Shown in pieces: positions 56,601 to 64,000 of a stretch of DNA of 64,000 nt. The notes under the pieces were generated by a model, which did no database searches, was not told the DNA's origin, and saw nothing but the letters and a program-made list of their open reading frames with translations. A program made the position numbers and the translations under genes. The stretch comes from Gordonia alkaliphila (GTDB lineage Bacteria > Actinomycetota > Actinomycetes > Mycobacteriales > Mycobacteriaceae), in NCBI RefSeq assembly GCF_023017165.1, contig NZ_JALKBW010000001.1:62001-126000 (forward strand), read 5' to 3'. How positions within the stretch are numbered: position 1 is the first letter of the stretch; each line of letters opens with the position of its first letter.

Positions 56601-58793
56601 GTGACTGCCACGGATGAGACCACGGATGCCGCGAATGCGGCGCTTCCGGCCGCGCTGCCCGCTGAGACCGTCGATCCCGGCGAGTCCGCGGATCTCCCCC
56701 CGGGGCGCTACTTCAACCGTGAGCTGAGCTGGCTCGATTTCAACTCGCGCGTCCTCGCGCTCGCCGAAGACACGTCGCTCCCCCTCCTGGAGCGGGCCAA
56801 GTTCCTCGCCATCTTCGCCTCCAATCTGGACGAGTTCTTCATGGTCCGTGTCGCGGGCCTCAAGCGGCGCGACGAGACCGGACTGTCGGTCCGATCGGCC
56901 GACGGCCGGTCGCCGCGCGAGCAGTTGCAGCGCATCGCCTCCCGCACCCAGAAGATCGCCGACCGCCACGCCCGCGTCTTCCTCGACTCGGTGCTGCCCG
57001 CCCTCGCCGCGGCCGACGTGCACATCGCGGACTGGGACGACTTGTCCGGCCTGCAGCAGCTGCGCCTCACCGAGTACTTCCAGAACGAGCTGTTCCCGGT
57101 CCTCACGCCGCTCGCCGTGGATCCGGCGCACCCGTTCCCCTACATCAGCGGGCTGTCGTTGAACCTCGCCGTGACCGTGCGCGACGGGAACGAGGGCGGC
57201 GAACACTTCGCCCGCGTCAAGGTCCCCAACAACATCAACCGCTTCATCCGCGTCGACCATCTGATCCCCGATGAGGGACTGGAAGGCCCCGACGGGCACC
57301 GCCCGGCGATCTTCCTGCCGCTGGAGAAGCTGATCGCCGCCAACCTCGAATTCCTGTTCCCGGGCATGCACGTGGTGGAGCATCACGTCTTCCGCGTCAC
57401 CCGCAACGCGGATTTCGAGGTCGACGAGGACCGCGACGAGGACCTGCTGCAGGCGCTGGAGCGAGAGCTGGCGCGTCGACGCTTCGGTTCGCCGGTGCGC
57501 CTCGAGGTGGGCGACGACATGAGCGAGCACATGCTCGAACTGCTGCTCCGCGAACTCGACGTGAATCCGGCCGACGTGATCGGCGTGCCCGGTCTGCTCG
57601 ACCTGAGCGCCCTGTTCGAGGTGTACGGCGTGGACCGCCCGGCCCTCAAGGAGCGGCCGTTCGTCCCGAAGACGCACCCGGCCTTCGGCGAACGCGAGAC
57701 GCCCAAGAGCATCTTCGCGACGCTGCAGGAGGGCGACGTGCTGGTACACCACCCCTACGACAGCTTCTCCACCAGCGTGCAACGCTTCATCGAGCAGGCG
57801 GCGGCCGATCCGCAGGTCCTCGCGATCAAGCAGACGCTGTACCGCACCTCCGGCGACTCGCCGATCGTCGACGCGCTGATCGACGCGGCCGCGGCCGGCA
57901 AGCAGGTGGTGGCCCTCGTCGAGCTGAAGGCGCGTTTCGACGAGCAGGCCAACATCCGGTGGGCGCGCAAGCTGGAGCAGTCCGGCGTCCACGTGGTGTA
58001 CGGCCTCGTCGGCCTCAAGACCCACTGCAAGACGTGCCTGGTGGTGCGCCGCGAGGGCTCCACCCTGCGCCGCTACTGCCATATCGGCACCGGCAACTAC
58101 AACCCGAAGACCGCGCGCCTCTACGAGGACGTGGGCCTGTTCACCGCGGCCCCGGAGATCGGCGCCGACCTCACCGACCTGTTCAACACGCTGACCGGCT
58201 ACTCCCGCAAGAAGGAGTACCGGAACCTGCTGGTGGCCCCGCACGGTATCCGCACCGGGATCATCGAGCGGATCCAGGGCGAGGTGGCGGCGCTACGCAA
58301 TGGAAACACGTCGGCCCGCATTCAGCTCAAAGCCAACGCTTTGGTCGACGAGCAGGTCATCGACGCGCTGTACCGCGCCTCCCAGGCGGGGGTGCCGGTG
58401 GACATCTTCGTCCGCGGCATCTGCGCGCTGCGCCCCGGCGTCCCCGGGCTGAGCGAGAACATCACCGTCCGCTCGATCCTCGGCCAGTTCCTGGAGCATT
58501 CGCGCATCCTGGTCTTCGGCGCGGCCGCCGAATACTGGATCGGCAGCGCCGACATGATGCACCGCAACCTGGACCGCCGCGTCGAGGTGATGGTGCAGGT
58601 GCGGGATCGACGTCTGACCGCCGACCTGCAAGCCATCTTCGACTCGGCGTTCGACCCGCGCACGCGCTGCTGGGAACTGCAGCCCGACGGCGCCTGGACC
58701 GCGTCCCCCGAAGCCGGCGAGGAGGTCCTCGACCACCAGCGGCGGATGGGTCTGCGCAAGCGCGCCTACTCCGAGTCCGGGGTCGGCGCATGA
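56601..58793 (+). CDS. ppk: Polyphosphate kinase 1
   Basis: Makes polyphosphate from ATP reversibly. The 730 residues include the N domain start [20 protein letters not shown], the HD domain, and the catalytic C1/C2 domains with the autophosphorylated His475 in [19 protein letters not shown], and [20 protein letters not shown]. An N-terminal extension of about 30 Ala/Thr-rich residues is poorly conserved. The stop overlaps the mutT1 start (ATGA), a linkage also known in mycobacteria. Confidence 0.97.
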   Translation: MTATDETTDAANAALPAALPAETVDPGESADLPPGRYFNRELSWLDFNSRVLALAEDTSLPLLERAKFLAIFASNLDEFFMVRVAGLKRRDETGLSVRSADGRSPREQLQRIASRTQKIADRHARVFLDSVLPALAAADVHIADWDDLSGLQQLRLTEYFQNELFPVLTPLAVDPAHPFPYISGLSLNLAVTVRDGNEGGEHFARVKVPNNINRFIRVDHLIPDEGLEGPDGHRPAIFLPLEKLIAANLEFLFPGMHVVEHHVFRVTRNADFEVDEDRDEDLLQALERELARRRFGSPVRLEVGDDMSEHMLELLLRELDVNPADVIGVPGLLDLSALFEVYGVDRPALKERPFVPKTHPAFGERETPKSIFATLQEGDVLVHHPYDSFSTSVQRFIEQAAADPQVLAIKQTLYRTSGDSPIVDALIDAAAAGKQVVALVELKARFDEQANIRWARKLEQSGVHVVYGLVGLKTHCKTCLVVRREGSTLRRYCHIGTGNYNPKTARLYEDVGLFTAAPEIGADLTDLFNTLTGYSRKKEYRNLLVAPHGIRTGIIERIQGEVAALRNGNTSARIQLKANALVDEQVIDALYRASQAGVPVDIFVRGICALRPGVPGLSENITVRSILGQFLEHSRILVFGAAAEYWIGSADMMHRNLDRRVEVMVQVRDRRLTADLQAIFDSAFDPRTRCWELQPDGAWTASPEAGEEVLDHQRRMGLRKRAYSESGVGA

Positions 58794-59704
58794 GTTCGAC
58801 GCCGCGGACCGTGTGGGCGGCCGGCGGCGTCCTGTGGCGCAGCACGCCGCGCGGCGACATCGAAGTGGCCGTAGTCCATCGCCCGCGGTACGACGACTGG
58901 TCCCTGCCGAAAGGCAAGGCGCACAACGGTGAACTGCTGATCACCACGGCAGCCCGTGAGATCGCGGAGGAGACCGGCTACGACGGTCGCGTCGGCCGGT
59001 ACCTCGGCATCGTCGAGTACCCGTTGAAGTCCGGCGTCGATAAGAAGGTCGCCTACTGGTCGATCGCGGCGTCGAGCGGCCGCTTCGTCGCCAACCACGA
59101 GACCGACGACGTCCAGTGGCTGTCGATCGCCGGTGCCGCGCGCACGGTGTCGTACCCGGCCGACCGCACGATCCTGGAGTCCTTCGCCGAGCACCCCGCC
59201 GGCCGACTGCACCAGCTGGTCGTCGTCCGGCACGCCACGGCCGGCCACCGATCGCACTCCAAGGACGATCACCTCCGACCGCTCGACGACAACGGCGAAC
59301 AGCAGGCCCGCGCCCTGGCACCGTTGCTCGGGCTCTTCGGCGCCGCGCACCTGCACGCCGCCGATCGCCTGCGCTGCGTTCAGACACTGATTCCGCTGTC
59401 GCAGGAACTGCGCACCGACATCGTCGTCGAACCCGCGCTGACCGAAGAAGCCTGCGCCACCGACTTCGCCGCGTCCTATGCGCGGCTCCGTGAACTCGCC
59501 GCACCGGTCTCCGGGGTGCGGGTGATCTGCAGCCAGGGCAAGGCGATCCGTCCGCTGCTGAAGCGATGGGCCGCCGACGCCACGATCACCCTGCCGTCGA
59601 CGCGCACCCGTAAAGCCGCCACCTGGATGCTGACCCTGAACGGCGCCGACCTGGTCCAGGCCGACTACCTGCCGAGCCCGTTGGGCGACACGAACGGACA
59701 CTGA
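58790..59704 (+). CDS. mutT1: MutT1: Nudix hydrolase fused to histidine phosphatase domain
   Basis: Mycobacterial-type MutT1 removes oxidised nucleotides (8-oxo-GTP/dGTP) and diadenosine polyphosphates. The N-terminal Nudix box spans residues 42-64 ([20 protein letters not shown] then TGY), and the C-terminal half is a histidine phosphatase domain with [12 protein letters not shown] (His148). Length 304. Translational coupling with ppk fits a role in phosphate and nucleotide turnover. Converges with hupB. Confidence 0.93.
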   Translation: MSSTPRTVWAAGGVLWRSTPRGDIEVAVVHRPRYDDWSLPKGKAHNGELLITTAAREIAEETGYDGRVGRYLGIVEYPLKSGVDKKVAYWSIAASSGRFVANHETDDVQWLSIAGAARTVSYPADRTILESFAEHPAGRLHQLVVVRHATAGHRSHSKDDHLRPLDDNGEQQARALAPLLGLFGAAHLHAADRLRCVQTLIPLSQELRTDIVVEPALTEEACATDFAASYARLRELAAPVSGVRVICSQGKAIRPLLKRWAADATITLPSTRTRKAATWMLTLNGADLVQADYLPSPLGDTNGH

Positions 59705-59749
59705 CCGGGCCGCCGGTCGTGCGCCCCCGCCCGCGAACCGGGTGGCGCC

Positions 59750-60550
59750 CTACTTCGCCGGCGTCGCCTTCGTCGCGGTCTTCTTGGCCGCTGTGGCCTT
59801 CTTGGCCGCTGTGGTCTTCTTGGCCGCTGTGGTCTTCTTGGCCGCTGTGGTCTGCTTGGCCGCTGTGGTCTTCTTGGCCGCTGTGGTCTTCGCGGCGGTG
59901 CTCTTCTTGGCAGCGGTGCTCTTCTTCGCCGCTGTGGTCTTCTTCGCGGCCGTGGTCTTCGTGGCCATGGGCTTCTTCGCCGCCGTGGTCTTCGTGGCCG
60001 CGGTCTTCTTGGCCGGAGCCGCCTTCTTCGCGGTGGTCGTCTTCTTCGCCGGGGGCGTCTTGGTGGCGGACGTCGCCTTCTTCGCCGCCGTAGTCTTCTT
60101 CGCAGCGGTCTTGGTCGCAGCGGTCTTCGTGGCACTGGCCTTCTTCGCGGCGGTCTTCTTCGCGGCGGTCTTCGTGGCAGTGGCTTTCTTGGCGGCGGTA
60201 TTCTTCGCGGGCGCCTTGCCGTCGGCCGCAGCGGTGGTCCGTTTGACGGCCGGTTCGCCCGCCTTCAGTCGACGGCGGCCGGCGATGATCTCCTTGAACT
60301 GGGCACCCGGGCGGAAGGCCGGAATGTTGGTGGCCCGCACCTTCACCGTCTCGCCGGTACGTGGGTTGCGCGCGACTCGCGGTGCGCGACGGCGCTTTTC
60401 GAAGACACCGAACCCGGTGATGGTGACGCTTTCGCCCTTGTTCACCGCACGGACGATGGTGTCGATCAGGGTCTCCACCGCCTCCGTGGCGGTCTTGCGG
60501 TCGGCATCGAGGCGCTTGGTCAGCTCTTCGATGAGTTGGGCCTTGTTCAT
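59750..60550 (-). CDS. hupB: Histone-like DNA-binding protein HupB (HU with lysine/alanine-rich tail)
   Basis: Nucleoid protein of 266 residues. Residues 1-92 are a normal HU domain ([58 protein letters not shown]). From about 103 on there is a long basic tail of [14 protein letters not shown] repeats like eukaryotic histone H1, the hallmark of mycobacterial HupB, here longer than in M. tuberculosis as I remember it. The tail DNA is repetitive and prone to length change. A gap of 174 nt with a leuD terminator lies upstream. Confidence 0.96.
   Translation of the reverse strand: MNKAQLIEELTKRLDADRKTATEAVETLIDTIVRAVNKGESVTITGFGVFEKRRRAPRVARNPRTGETVKVRATNIPAFRPGAQFKEIIAGRRRLKAGEPAVKRTTAAADGKAPAKNTAAKKATATKTAAKKTAAKKASATKTAATKTAAKKTTAAKKATSATKTPPAKKTTTAKKAAPAKKTAATKTTAAKKPMATKTTAAKKTTAAKKSTAAKKSTAAKTTAAKKTTAAKQTTAAKKTTAAKKTTAAKKATAAKKTATKATPAK
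59778..59885 (-). repeat. 18-bp tandem repeat in the hupB tail
   Basis: Six consecutive copies (plus-strand unit GTCTTCTTGGCCGCTGTG, two with a single change) encode TTAAKK-type hexads near the HupB C-terminus. Less regular units continue to about 60190. Likely site of in-frame copy number change. Confidence 0.9.
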
Positions 60551-60634
60551 GCGTTCCTCCGCGTGTTGGATTCACAAGCCGGACCGGCTGGTCCTCACGG
60601 TAAACGCCTCTCCGCACCGTCGGGGCGCATAAAG

Positions 60635-60679
60635 AGAAATCCTCACCACCCGAATCAGGTTCGGGCGGTGAGGATTTCT
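60635..60679 (-). terminator. Terminator of the leuCD operon
   Basis: AGAAATCCTCACC (60635-60647) pairs with 60667-60679 and CCCGAA (60649-60654) with TTCGGG (60660-60665), leaving a 5-nt loop and one mismatch. On the minus strand the stem is followed by a T-rich stretch (CTCTTTATG), so this is a good intrinsic terminator, located 46 nt past the leuD stop and before the hupB promoter. Confidence 0.8.
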
Positions 60680-60724
60680 GGTAAGCGTCCGTTCAGTGCC
60701 GACGACGCGCGGGCGTCCGCGCGA

Positions 60725-61315
60725 TCAGGGCAGCGTCACGGGCAGAAAGCTCGGCCGCTTCTTCTCGAACTCGCCGATCGCATCCACTTCGCGCAGGGTG
60801 AGACCGATGTCGTCGAGCCCCTCCATCAGGCGCCAGCGGGTGTAGTCGTCGATCTGCAGCGGCACCACGAGATCGCCCGCGGTCACGGTGCGGGTCTCGA
60901 GATCCACGGTCAGTTCCAGGCCGGGCTCGGCTTCCAGCCGCTTCCACAGCAGCTCGACGTCGTCCTGATTCACTTGTGCCGCAACGAGTCCCGCCTTGCC
61001 GGAGTTGCCGCGGAAGATGTCGGCGAAACGCGAGGAGATCACCACGCGGAAGCCGAAATCCATGAGTGCCCAGACGGCGTGCTCGCGCGAGGAGCCGGTA
61101 CCGAAGTCGGGACCGGCCACCAGGACCGAGCCCTTGCTCCACGGCTCGTTGTTGAGGATGAAGTCCGGGTCGCCGCGCCAAGCGGCGAACAGTCCGTCCT
61201 CGAAACCGGTGCGGGTGACCCGCTTGAGGTAGACCGCCGGGATGATCTGGTCGGTGTCGACGTTGCTGCGCTGCAACGCAACTCCGATACCGGTGTGCTT
61301 GACGATGGGTTCCAT
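60725..61315 (-). CDS. leuD: 3-isopropylmalate dehydratase small subunit
   Basis: With LeuC isomerises 2-isopropylmalate to 3-isopropylmalate in leucine synthesis. The 196 residues include [20 protein letters not shown] and [20 protein letters not shown], the swivelling-domain signatures. ATG at 61313-61315, 23 nt after the leuC stop. Same operon as leuC. Confidence 0.97.
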   Translation of the reverse strand: MEPIVKHTGIGVALQRSNVDTDQIIPAVYLKRVTRTGFEDGLFAAWRGDPDFILNNEPWSKGSVLVAGPDFGTGSSREHAVWALMDFGFRVVISSRFADIFRGNSGKAGLVAAQVNQDDVELLWKRLEAEPGLELTVDLETRTVTAGDLVVPLQIDDYTRWRLMEGLDDIGLTLREVDAIGEFEKKRPSFLPVTLP

Positions 61316-61338
61316 GAGCGTCTTTCTCTTCTCGAACT

Positions 61339-62781
61339 TCAGACGAGGTCGGCGGGTGAGGACAGCGTGCCGCGCACCGCGGTGGCGGCGGCGACCGCAG
61401 GCGAGACGAGGTGCGTGCGACCGCCCTTGCCTTGTCGCCCTTCGAAATTGCGGTTCGACGTCGACGCGCAACGGTCGCCCGGCGACAGCTGATCGGGGTT
61501 CATGCCGAGGCACATCGAGCAGCCCGCCATCCGCCATTCGGCGCCGGCGGCGTCGAAGACCTCGCCGAGGCCTTCTTCGTCGGCCTGGGCGCGCACCTGC
61601 ATCGAGCCGGGCACGATCAGCATGCGCACGCCGTCGGCCACCTTGCGGCCCTTGAGGACCTCGGCCACCGCGCGCAGATCCTCCATGCGCCCGTTGGTGC
61701 ACGAGCCGACGAAGACGGTGTTGACGGCCACCTCGCGCAGCGGCATGCCGGCCGTCAGGTCCATGTACTCCAGCGCGCGGGCGGCGGCCAGCGCTTCGGT
61801 CTCGTCGACGATGTCGGCGGGGTCGGGCACGTTGGCGCCCAGCGGCAGCCCCTGGCCCGGGTTGGTGCCCCAGGTGATGAACGGGGTGAGCGTCGACGCG
61901 TCGATGTGGACTTCGCGGTCGTAGACCGCGCCCTCGTCGGTGCGCAGGCTGTCCCAGTACTCGACGGCGCGATCCCACTCCTCGCCGGCCGGCGCGTGCG
62001 GGCGGCCTTCGAGGTAGTCGTAGGTCACCCGGTCCGGTGCGATCATGCCCGCGCGGGCGCCGGCCTCGATCGACATGTTGCAGATGGTCATCCGGGCTTC
62101 CATCGAGAGCTTCTCGATGGCCGAGCCGCGGTACTCCAGGACGTGGCCCTGACCGCCGCCGGTGCCGATCTCGGCGATGATCGCCAGGATCAGGTCCTTG
62201 GCGGTGACGCCGTCGGGCAGCTCACCGTCGACGTTGATGGCCATGGTCTTGAACGGACGCAGCGACAGCGTCTGGGTGGCCATCACGTGCTCCACCTCGG
62301 AGGTGCCGATGCCCATGGCGATCGCGCCGAAGGCGCCGTGGGTGGAGGTGTGGCTGTCGCCGCACACCACGGTCATGCCGGGCTGGGTGAGCCCCAGCTG
62401 CGGGCCGACGACGTGCACAATGCCCTGCTCGGCGTCGCCCATCGGGTACAGGCGGACCCCGAACTCGGCGCAGTTGCGGCGCAGCGTCTCCACTTGCAGC
62501 GCCGAGACCTGGTCGGCGATCGGGCTGTAGATGTCGACGGTCGGGACGTTGTGGTCCTCGGTCGCGATGGTGAGGTCGGGGCGACGCAGCTCGCGGCCGG
62601 CCACGCGGAGGCCGTCGAAGGCCTGCGGACTGGTGACCTCGTGCACCAGGTGCAGGTCGATGTAGATCAGGTCCGGCGCGGTCTCACCGTTGTCGTCGAC
62701 CTTTCCAGGCACCACCACGTGGGCGTCCCAGACCTTCTCGGCCAGCGTGCGGGGCACGCCGGCTGCTGCTGACTGCGTCAT
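61339..62781 (-). CDS. leuC: 3-isopropylmalate dehydratase large subunit
   Basis: Aconitase-family catalytic subunit with a 4Fe-4S cluster held by Cys in [14 protein letters not shown] and [40 protein letters not shown] and [20 protein letters not shown] are also diagnostic. About 480 residues; ATG at 62779-62781 or 62785-62787. Divergent from the IclR regulator, which probably controls it. Confidence 0.97.
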   Translation of the reverse strand: MTQSAAAGVPRTLAEKVWDAHVVVPGKVDDNGETAPDLIYIDLHLVHEVTSPQAFDGLRVAGRELRRPDLTIATEDHNVPTVDIYSPIADQVSALQVETLRRNCAEFGVRLYPMGDAEQGIVHVVGPQLGLTQPGMTVVCGDSHTSTHGAFGAIAMGIGTSEVEHVMATQTLSLRPFKTMAINVDGELPDGVTAKDLILAIIAEIGTGGGQGHVLEYRGSAIEKLSMEARMTICNMSIEAGARAGMIAPDRVTYDYLEGRPHAPAGEEWDRAVEYWDSLRTDEGAVYDREVHIDASTLTPFITWGTNPGQGLPLGANVPDPADIVDETEALAAARALEYMDLTAGMPLREVAVNTVFVGSCTNGRMEDLRAVAEVLKGRKVADGVRMLIVPGSMQVRAQADEEGLGEVFDAAGAEWRMAGCSMCLGMNPDQLSPGDRCASTSNRNFEGRQGKGGRTHLVSPAVAAATAVRGTLSSPADLV

Positions 62782-62863
62782 GAGCATGCTCGACTTTCAC
62801 GTCTTACCCGGTCCACCGGCTTCGGGGCTGTCGCCCGAGCGGACTGGCAATCTCAATATATGG

Positions 62864-62880
62864 ACGGCTAATATCGCCGT
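62864..62880. promoter_or_regulatory. Operator and promoter candidate between leuC and the IclR gene
   Basis: ACGGC and GCCGT flank TAATATC, forming an imperfect palindrome that ends directly at the IclR ATG. TAATAT (62869-62874) can also serve as the -10 box, which would place the transcript start at the ATG (leaderless). AT-rich sequence just left (CAATATAT) may hold the leuC promoter. The site suits autoregulation plus leuCD control. Confidence 0.45.
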
Positions 62881-63597
62881 ATGAGAAATACTAGCGGAAT
62901 CGGCGTCCTAGACAAATCGGTGCTGGTCCTGCAGACGCTCGCCCAGCAGCCGTGCAATCTCGCCGAACTCACCGAGGCCACCGGCCTCCCCCGCGCTACC
63001 GCGCATCGCCTGGCCGTCGGCCTCGAGACCCACCACCTGCTGGCCCGCGACACGACCGGGCGCTGGGTGCCCGGTCCGGCCCTGCACAGCCTCGCCGCGG
63101 CCGCGCCGGACATCCTGCTACAGGCCGCTCTGCCCCTGCTGCCGGGGCTGCAGCAGACCACCGGCGAGTCGGTGCAGCTCTACCGCCGCGAAGGACGCGA
63201 GCGCGTGTGCATCGCGGCCGTCGAACCGCCGACCGGACTCCGCGACACCGTGCCCGTCGGTTCGCGACTGCCGATGAGCGCAGGCTCGGCGGCCCGGGTG
63301 CTCGCTGCCTTCGCCCCGCCCGAGGCCCGCACCGACCTCCTGGTCGACGCCGGCTTCACCGAGCGGGCGCTGACCGAGGTGCGCAAGCGCGGCTGGGCGC
63401 ACAGCGCCGGGGAACGCGCCGACGGCGTCGCCAGCGTGTCGGCGCCGGTGCACGACAGCACCGGCGAGGTGATCGCCGCGGTGTCGGTCTCCGGGCCGAT
63501 CGACCGGATGGGTCGTCGTCCCGGCGAACGCTGGGCGGGCGACCTCGTCGACGCCGCCACCCGCATCGGCGCACGACTGGCCCCGCCGCTGCGCTAG
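62881..63597 (+). CDS. IclR-family regulator (LtbR-like) of leucine genes
   Basis: Transcription factor of 238 residues: N-terminal winged helix (about 10-65; CNLAELTEATGLPRATAHRL) and C-terminal IclR effector domain (about 80-238; GLRDTVPVGSRLPMSAGSAA, VASVSAPVHDSTGEVIAAVS). The divergent arrangement with leuCD is conserved in actinobacteria; the Corynebacterium relative LtbR represses leuB and leuCD and affects tryptophan genes. That role is inferred here by position. Confidence 0.9.
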   Translation: MRNTSGIGVLDKSVLVLQTLAQQPCNLAELTEATGLPRATAHRLAVGLETHHLLARDTTGRWVPGPALHSLAAAAPDILLQAALPLLPGLQQTTGESVQLYRREGRERVCIAAVEPPTGLRDTVPVGSRLPMSAGSAARVLAAFAPPEARTDLLVDAGFTERALTEVRKRGWAHSAGERADGVASVSAPVHDSTGEVIAAVSVSGPIDRMGRRPGERWAGDLVDAATRIGARLAPPLR

Positions 63598-63606
63598 CGT
63601 CGCCCT

Positions 63607-64000
63607 ATGGGAACCAAGCAGCGGACTCAGATCGTCATGTCCGACGACGAGATCACCGACTTCATCCACCGCAACCGCACCGCCACCCTCGCCACCGTCG
63701 GCGCCGACGGTCAGCCGCACCTCGTCGCCATGTGGTTCGGCGTGGCCGAGGGCGACGGCCCCCTGCCCGAGCTGTGGTTCGAGACCAAGGCCAAGTCGCA
63801 GAAGGCCGTGAACCTGGCCCGCGACGCCCGCCTGACCGTGATGATCGAGGACGGCCTCACCTACGACACGCTCCGCGGCGTCGCCATCGAGGGCACCGCG
63901 GAGATCTTCGACGACGCCGACACCTGCCTGCAGACGGGTATCAGCGTCTGGGAGCGCTACAACGGGCCGTACACCGACGAACTGCGCCCCGCCGTCGAGG
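63607..64000 (+). CDS. PPOX-class (pyridoxamine phosphate oxidase-like) protein, partial
   Basis: Only the first 131 residues are in the window. The protein opens MGTKQRTQIVMSDDEITDFI and contains TATLATVGADGQPHLVAMWF and a split-barrel flavin/F420-binding core (AKSQKAVNLARDARLTVMIE). Members of this fold in mycobacteria (FDOR-B) use F420, FMN or haem. It starts 9 nt after the IclR stop and may be co-transcribed with it. Cofactor and substrate cannot be fixed. Confidence 0.8.
   Translation, partial: MGTKQRTQIVMSDDEITDFIHRNRTATLATVGADGQPHLVAMWFGVAEGDGPLPELWFETKAKSQKAVNLARDARLTVMIEDGLTYDTLRGVAIEGTAEIFDDADTCLQTGISVWERYNGPYTDELRPAVE

Noticed and set aside
59778-60190. Repeat tract resembling CRISPR or a mobile element
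   Set aside because: It is the in-frame lysine/alanine-rich coding tail of HupB.

Overview
The window comes from the chromosome of a GC-rich actinobacterium of the order Mycobacteriales; a Gordonia-like genus is my best guess, but I cannot test it. Gene content and order largely follow two blocks I remember from Mycobacterium tuberculosis. The first runs glyS, smtB-zur, uppS, recO, era, ybeY, phoH, rsmE, dnaJ2, hrcA, hemW, sulfite reductase-cysH, sulfate ABC transporter, lepA, rpsT, holA, comEC/comEA, degV, octT-gpgP-rsfS-nadD, VWA/MoxR, proA. The second runs recG, DAK2 protein, rpmB, ung, thiL, DUF3515, gpsA, cofC, ppk, mutT1, hupB, leuDC, IclR. The junction lies between proA and recG (about 44.8-46.5 kb) and carries two lineage-variable genes and what looks like a decayed gene end. 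No rRNA, tRNA, CRISPR array, insertion sequence or prophage was recognised.

Layout. 0-12 kb: glyS (partial), an F420-type nitroreductase, the smtB-zur zinc regulators, then minus-strand housekeeping genes (uppS, recO, era-CNNM-ybeY-phoH, rsmE-dnaJ2-hrcA). 12-26.5 kb: a sulfur assimilation region. A plus-strand operon (siroheme sulfite reductase, APS reductase, ATP sulfurylase CysDN, a siroheme chelatase-like protein, an MFS permease) faces a minus-strand sulfate ABC transporter (binding protein, CysT, CysW, CysA), with an acyl-CoA synthetase between them. No APS kinase is present, so sulfate is probably reduced directly from APS. 26.5-33 kb: two very small membrane proteins, an M3 peptidase, lepA with a frameshift and no standard start codon, a hydrolase/PemK-like pair and a sulfotransferase. 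33-45 kb: rpsT, holA-comEC-comEA, degV and a tightly packed operon from proA down to octT/gpgP (methylglucose lipopolysaccharide steps). 45-64 kb: a PGQQY-repeat membrane protein, a membrane-anchored HNH nuclease, recG, a FakA-like kinase, rpmB, echA/ung, thiL, gpsA, cofC, ppk-mutT1, hupB, leuCD, an IclR regulator and a partial PPOX protein.

The most interesting signal is in front of the sulfite reductase. A 26-codon leader peptide with the RRHIDL motif and two cysteine codons overlaps a set of mutually exclusive 8-bp pairings. The same GCGCATCG segment occurs twice, and both copies can pair with one CGATGCGC segment that abuts the ribosome-binding site. This looks like a cysteine-sensing attenuator. 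Other points worth checking are the lepA anomalies, two unusually long intergenic hairpins (20.8 and 37.7 kb), a 24-residue membrane peptide gene at 26.5 kb, likely leaderless starts for the sulfate-binding protein and IclR genes, the comEC tail that runs 233 nt into holA, and the co-occurrence of FakA- and FakB-like proteins.
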